Origin: Mesorhizobium sp. L2C084A000
GTDB lineage: Bacteria > Pseudomonadota > Alphaproteobacteria > Rhizobiales > Rhizobiaceae
Assembly: GCF_000502875.1 (NCBI RefSeq)
Contig: NZ_AYWX01000009.1
Span: 1-51,837, forward strand
Length of the DNA stretch: 51,837 nt
Reading direction: 5' to 3'
Notes under the pieces: model-generated
Told to the model about the DNA's origin: nothing
Databases searched by the model: none
What the model saw: the letters and a program-made list of their open reading frames with translations, nothing else
Made by a program: the position numbers and the translations under genes
Shown: piece after piece, positions 50,809 through 51,837 of the stretch
How the letters are laid out: each line of letters opens with the position of its first letter
Position numbering within the stretch: the first letter of the stretch is position 1

Positions 50809-51414
50809 ATGCAGCGTGAGAACGATCAGGGCGGACAGCCCACCGATTTTGACAAGGCGAAAAGCGACGTTTCCGACAGGCTTCGCCTGGAACAAGAACG
50901 TGCCAGCGAGTTGCTCCACGACGCGCGTGACACGGTGACCCGTAAGGCTGGCGACTATGCATCTGAGGCCAGGGATGTCATTTCCGACAAGGCGGAGGAA
51001 GCTCAGCGCGACATCGGATCGAGTCTGGCGGCGCTGGGCGGCGCACTGCGCGCAGCCAGTGACCACCTGGCCAACAACGATGAAAGGAACGCATCGAAGT
51101 TCGCATTGGATGCCGCCGGTGGCTTGGAGCGGCTTTCATCGTCATTGAAACAGAAGCCGTTCGGCCAGGTCCTGGAGGACGTGCAGTCCTTTGGCCGGCA
51201 AAATCCCGGTGTCTTGCTTGCCGGATCGGTATTGGCCGGATTGGCTTTCGGGCGGTTCATCAAGGCTTCTCCGCCGGCGGGTCCTGAAGCAGATCAGGGA
51301 GCGTCGGGAGACATCACGTCCAGCCAGGCCGCCGATTGGTCCGCCGACAGTTCCCAGAATTTCGACCTTCTAGGCGAGGATCCGGCCACTCAGAATGCGG
51401 AGCAAGACAGATGA
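50809..51414 (+). CDS. Nutrient-deprivation-induced-type protein, YqjD/DUF883-like
   Basis: A 201-residue protein with a long amphipathic coiled coil (about 15-130, with repeating Ala/Glu/Lys heptads such as RKAGDYASEARDVISDKAEEAQRD) followed by one short hydrophobic segment (PGVLLAGSVLAGLAFGRFIKA) and an acidic tail. This layout matches rhizobial nutrient-deprivation-induced proteins and the enterobacterial YqjD group that anchors ribosomes or other partners at the membrane. ATG 50809 has AGGTGG 6 bases upstream. Its stop overlaps the next start as ATGA. Confidence 0.8.
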   Translation: MQRENDQGGQPTDFDKAKSDVSDRLRLEQERASELLHDARDTVTRKAGDYASEARDVISDKAEEAQRDIGSSLAALGGALRAASDHLANNDERNASKFALDAAGGLERLSSSLKQKPFGQVLEDVQSFGRQNPGVLLAGSVLAGLAFGRFIKASPPAGPEADQGASGDITSSQAADWSADSSQNFDLLGEDPATQNAEQDR

Positions 51415-51803
51415 GCACACAGGACAATACCAGCCTTGCCGGGCTGGTGACGGACCTGGCCCAGAACGTCACCACGCTGGTGCAAACCGAAGCCAGGCTG
51501 TTTCGGGCAGAGCTCTCTGAAAAGCTTACCAAAGCCGGAGCAGGTGCCGCGGAAGTACTGGGCGGCGCGATCTGCCTGCTCGCCGCGCTAGTGGTGTTGC
51601 TGCAGGCACTCGTTATCGCACTGACGCGGGCAGGGCTTGGCGCGGGGTGGTCTTCCCTGCTGGTCGGTGTGGTCGTGGCGGTCCTCGGCGTCATCCTGCT
51701 GCGGACCGGGATGGCCAGCATGGCGCCTTCGGAACTTACCCCCGACCGGACCCAGGAACAGCTCAAGCGCGATGCGAGCGTGATCAAGGAACAGGTGAGA
51801 TGA
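51411..51803 (+). CDS. DUF1469 (YqjE-like phage-holin family) membrane protein
   Basis: A 130-residue protein with an amphipathic N-terminal helix (VTDLAQNVTTLVQTEARLFRAELSEKL) and two hydrophobic helices separated by a glycine-rich turn. DUF1469 is often annotated as phage holin family, but the genes are chromosomal partners of YqjD-type proteins. It overlaps the previous stop by ATGA, and its own stop overlaps the DUF3618 start by ATGA. Confidence 0.88.
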   Translation: MSTQDNTSLAGLVTDLAQNVTTLVQTEARLFRAELSEKLTKAGAGAAEVLGGAICLLAALVVLLQALVIALTRAGLGAGWSSLLVGVVVAVLGVILLRTGMASMAPSELTPDRTQEQLKRDASVIKEQVR

Positions 51804-51837
51804 AAGAGAAATCCGCAGCCGAACTTGAACGCGAGGC
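51800..51837 (+). CDS. Start of a DUF3618-like gene, cut by the window end
   Basis: The frame opens at ATG 51800, overlapping the previous stop (ATGA), and reads MKEKSAAELERE before the window ends. This beginning, and its place after a DUF1469 gene, fit DUF3618 proteins, which share the YqjD-like coiled-coil and membrane-anchor design. Only 12 full codons are visible. Confidence 0.6.
   Translation, partial: MKEKSAAELERE

Noticed and set aside
51411..51803. Prophage holin
   Set aside because: The family name suggests phage, but no other phage gene is nearby and the neighbours match the chromosomal YqjD/YqjE-type module.
1..51837. tRNA, rRNA, CRISPR arrays, intact insertion sequences
   Set aside because: Searched by eye for T-loop motifs, repeat-spacer patterns and transposase-like frames; none was found. 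A tRNAscan-SE and ISfinder run would be decisive.

Overview
The window looks like a chromosomal segment of an alphaproteobacterium of the Rhizobiales, most like Mesorhizobium. This is inferred from GC-rich coding sequence, an SAM-independent phosphatidylcholine synthase (pcs), an IalB-family periplasmic protein, DUF930, DUF2161, DUF6894 and YjbE-type TerC proteins, and promoters of the alphaproteobacterial general-stress sigma factor EcfG/RpoE2. No rRNA, tRNA, CRISPR array, intact insertion sequence or integrase was seen.

Positions 1-28.2 kb are a dense block of ordinary housekeeping and transport genes: glutathione reductase (gor), a Mg2+ transporter (mgtE), a BacA/YddA-type ABC transporter, a DsbA-family (FrnE-like) protein next to a YejA-like peptide-binding protein, an IalB-family protein, hspQ, an AEC-family carrier, a UbiH-type monooxygenase, a DUF2182/DUF1326 pair followed by pcs, a quinone oxidoreductase, a complete BMP-type nucleoside ABC importer (ATPase, two permeases, binding protein), an acyltransferase, rimO, a TerC-family protein, DUF930, DUF2161, a sterol-desaturase-like hydroxylase, a LysR regulator and a frameshifted isochorismatase-type hydrolase.

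From about 28.9 kb to the right end the character changes. Genes are short and often hypothetical, gaps are long, and both strands are used. Reading both strands for the EcfG/RpoE2 motif (GGAAC, 16 bp, then xGTT) gave sixteen matches with exactly 16 bp spacing and one with 17 bp, almost all just upstream of a gene. They precede ku, a phosphoesterase operon, a SIR2-like operon, a DUF892 ferritin-like gene, a Fet4-like/phospholipase D operon, a thioredoxin-reductase-like gene, a Crp/Fnr regulator, a metallo-beta-lactamase-fold hydrolase, a glycoside-hydrolase/glycosyltransferase/UDP-galactopyranose mutase cluster, a manganese catalase, and an envelope-stress module (24-aa microprotein, nutrient-deprivation-type protein, DUF1469, DUF3618). 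Three matches have no coding gene immediately downstream and instead precede hairpin-rich stretches that are candidate small RNAs.

The right 23 kb therefore reads as a general-stress-response island combining DNA-end protection (Ku, with only a remnant of a LigD-like ligase beside it), peroxide removal, membrane and envelope remodelling, galactofuranose-containing polysaccharide synthesis, redox control, a SIR2-type NAD-consuming enzyme and possible regulatory RNAs. The promoter motifs and reading frames are read directly from sequence; EcfG control, operon structure and the RNAs are inference.
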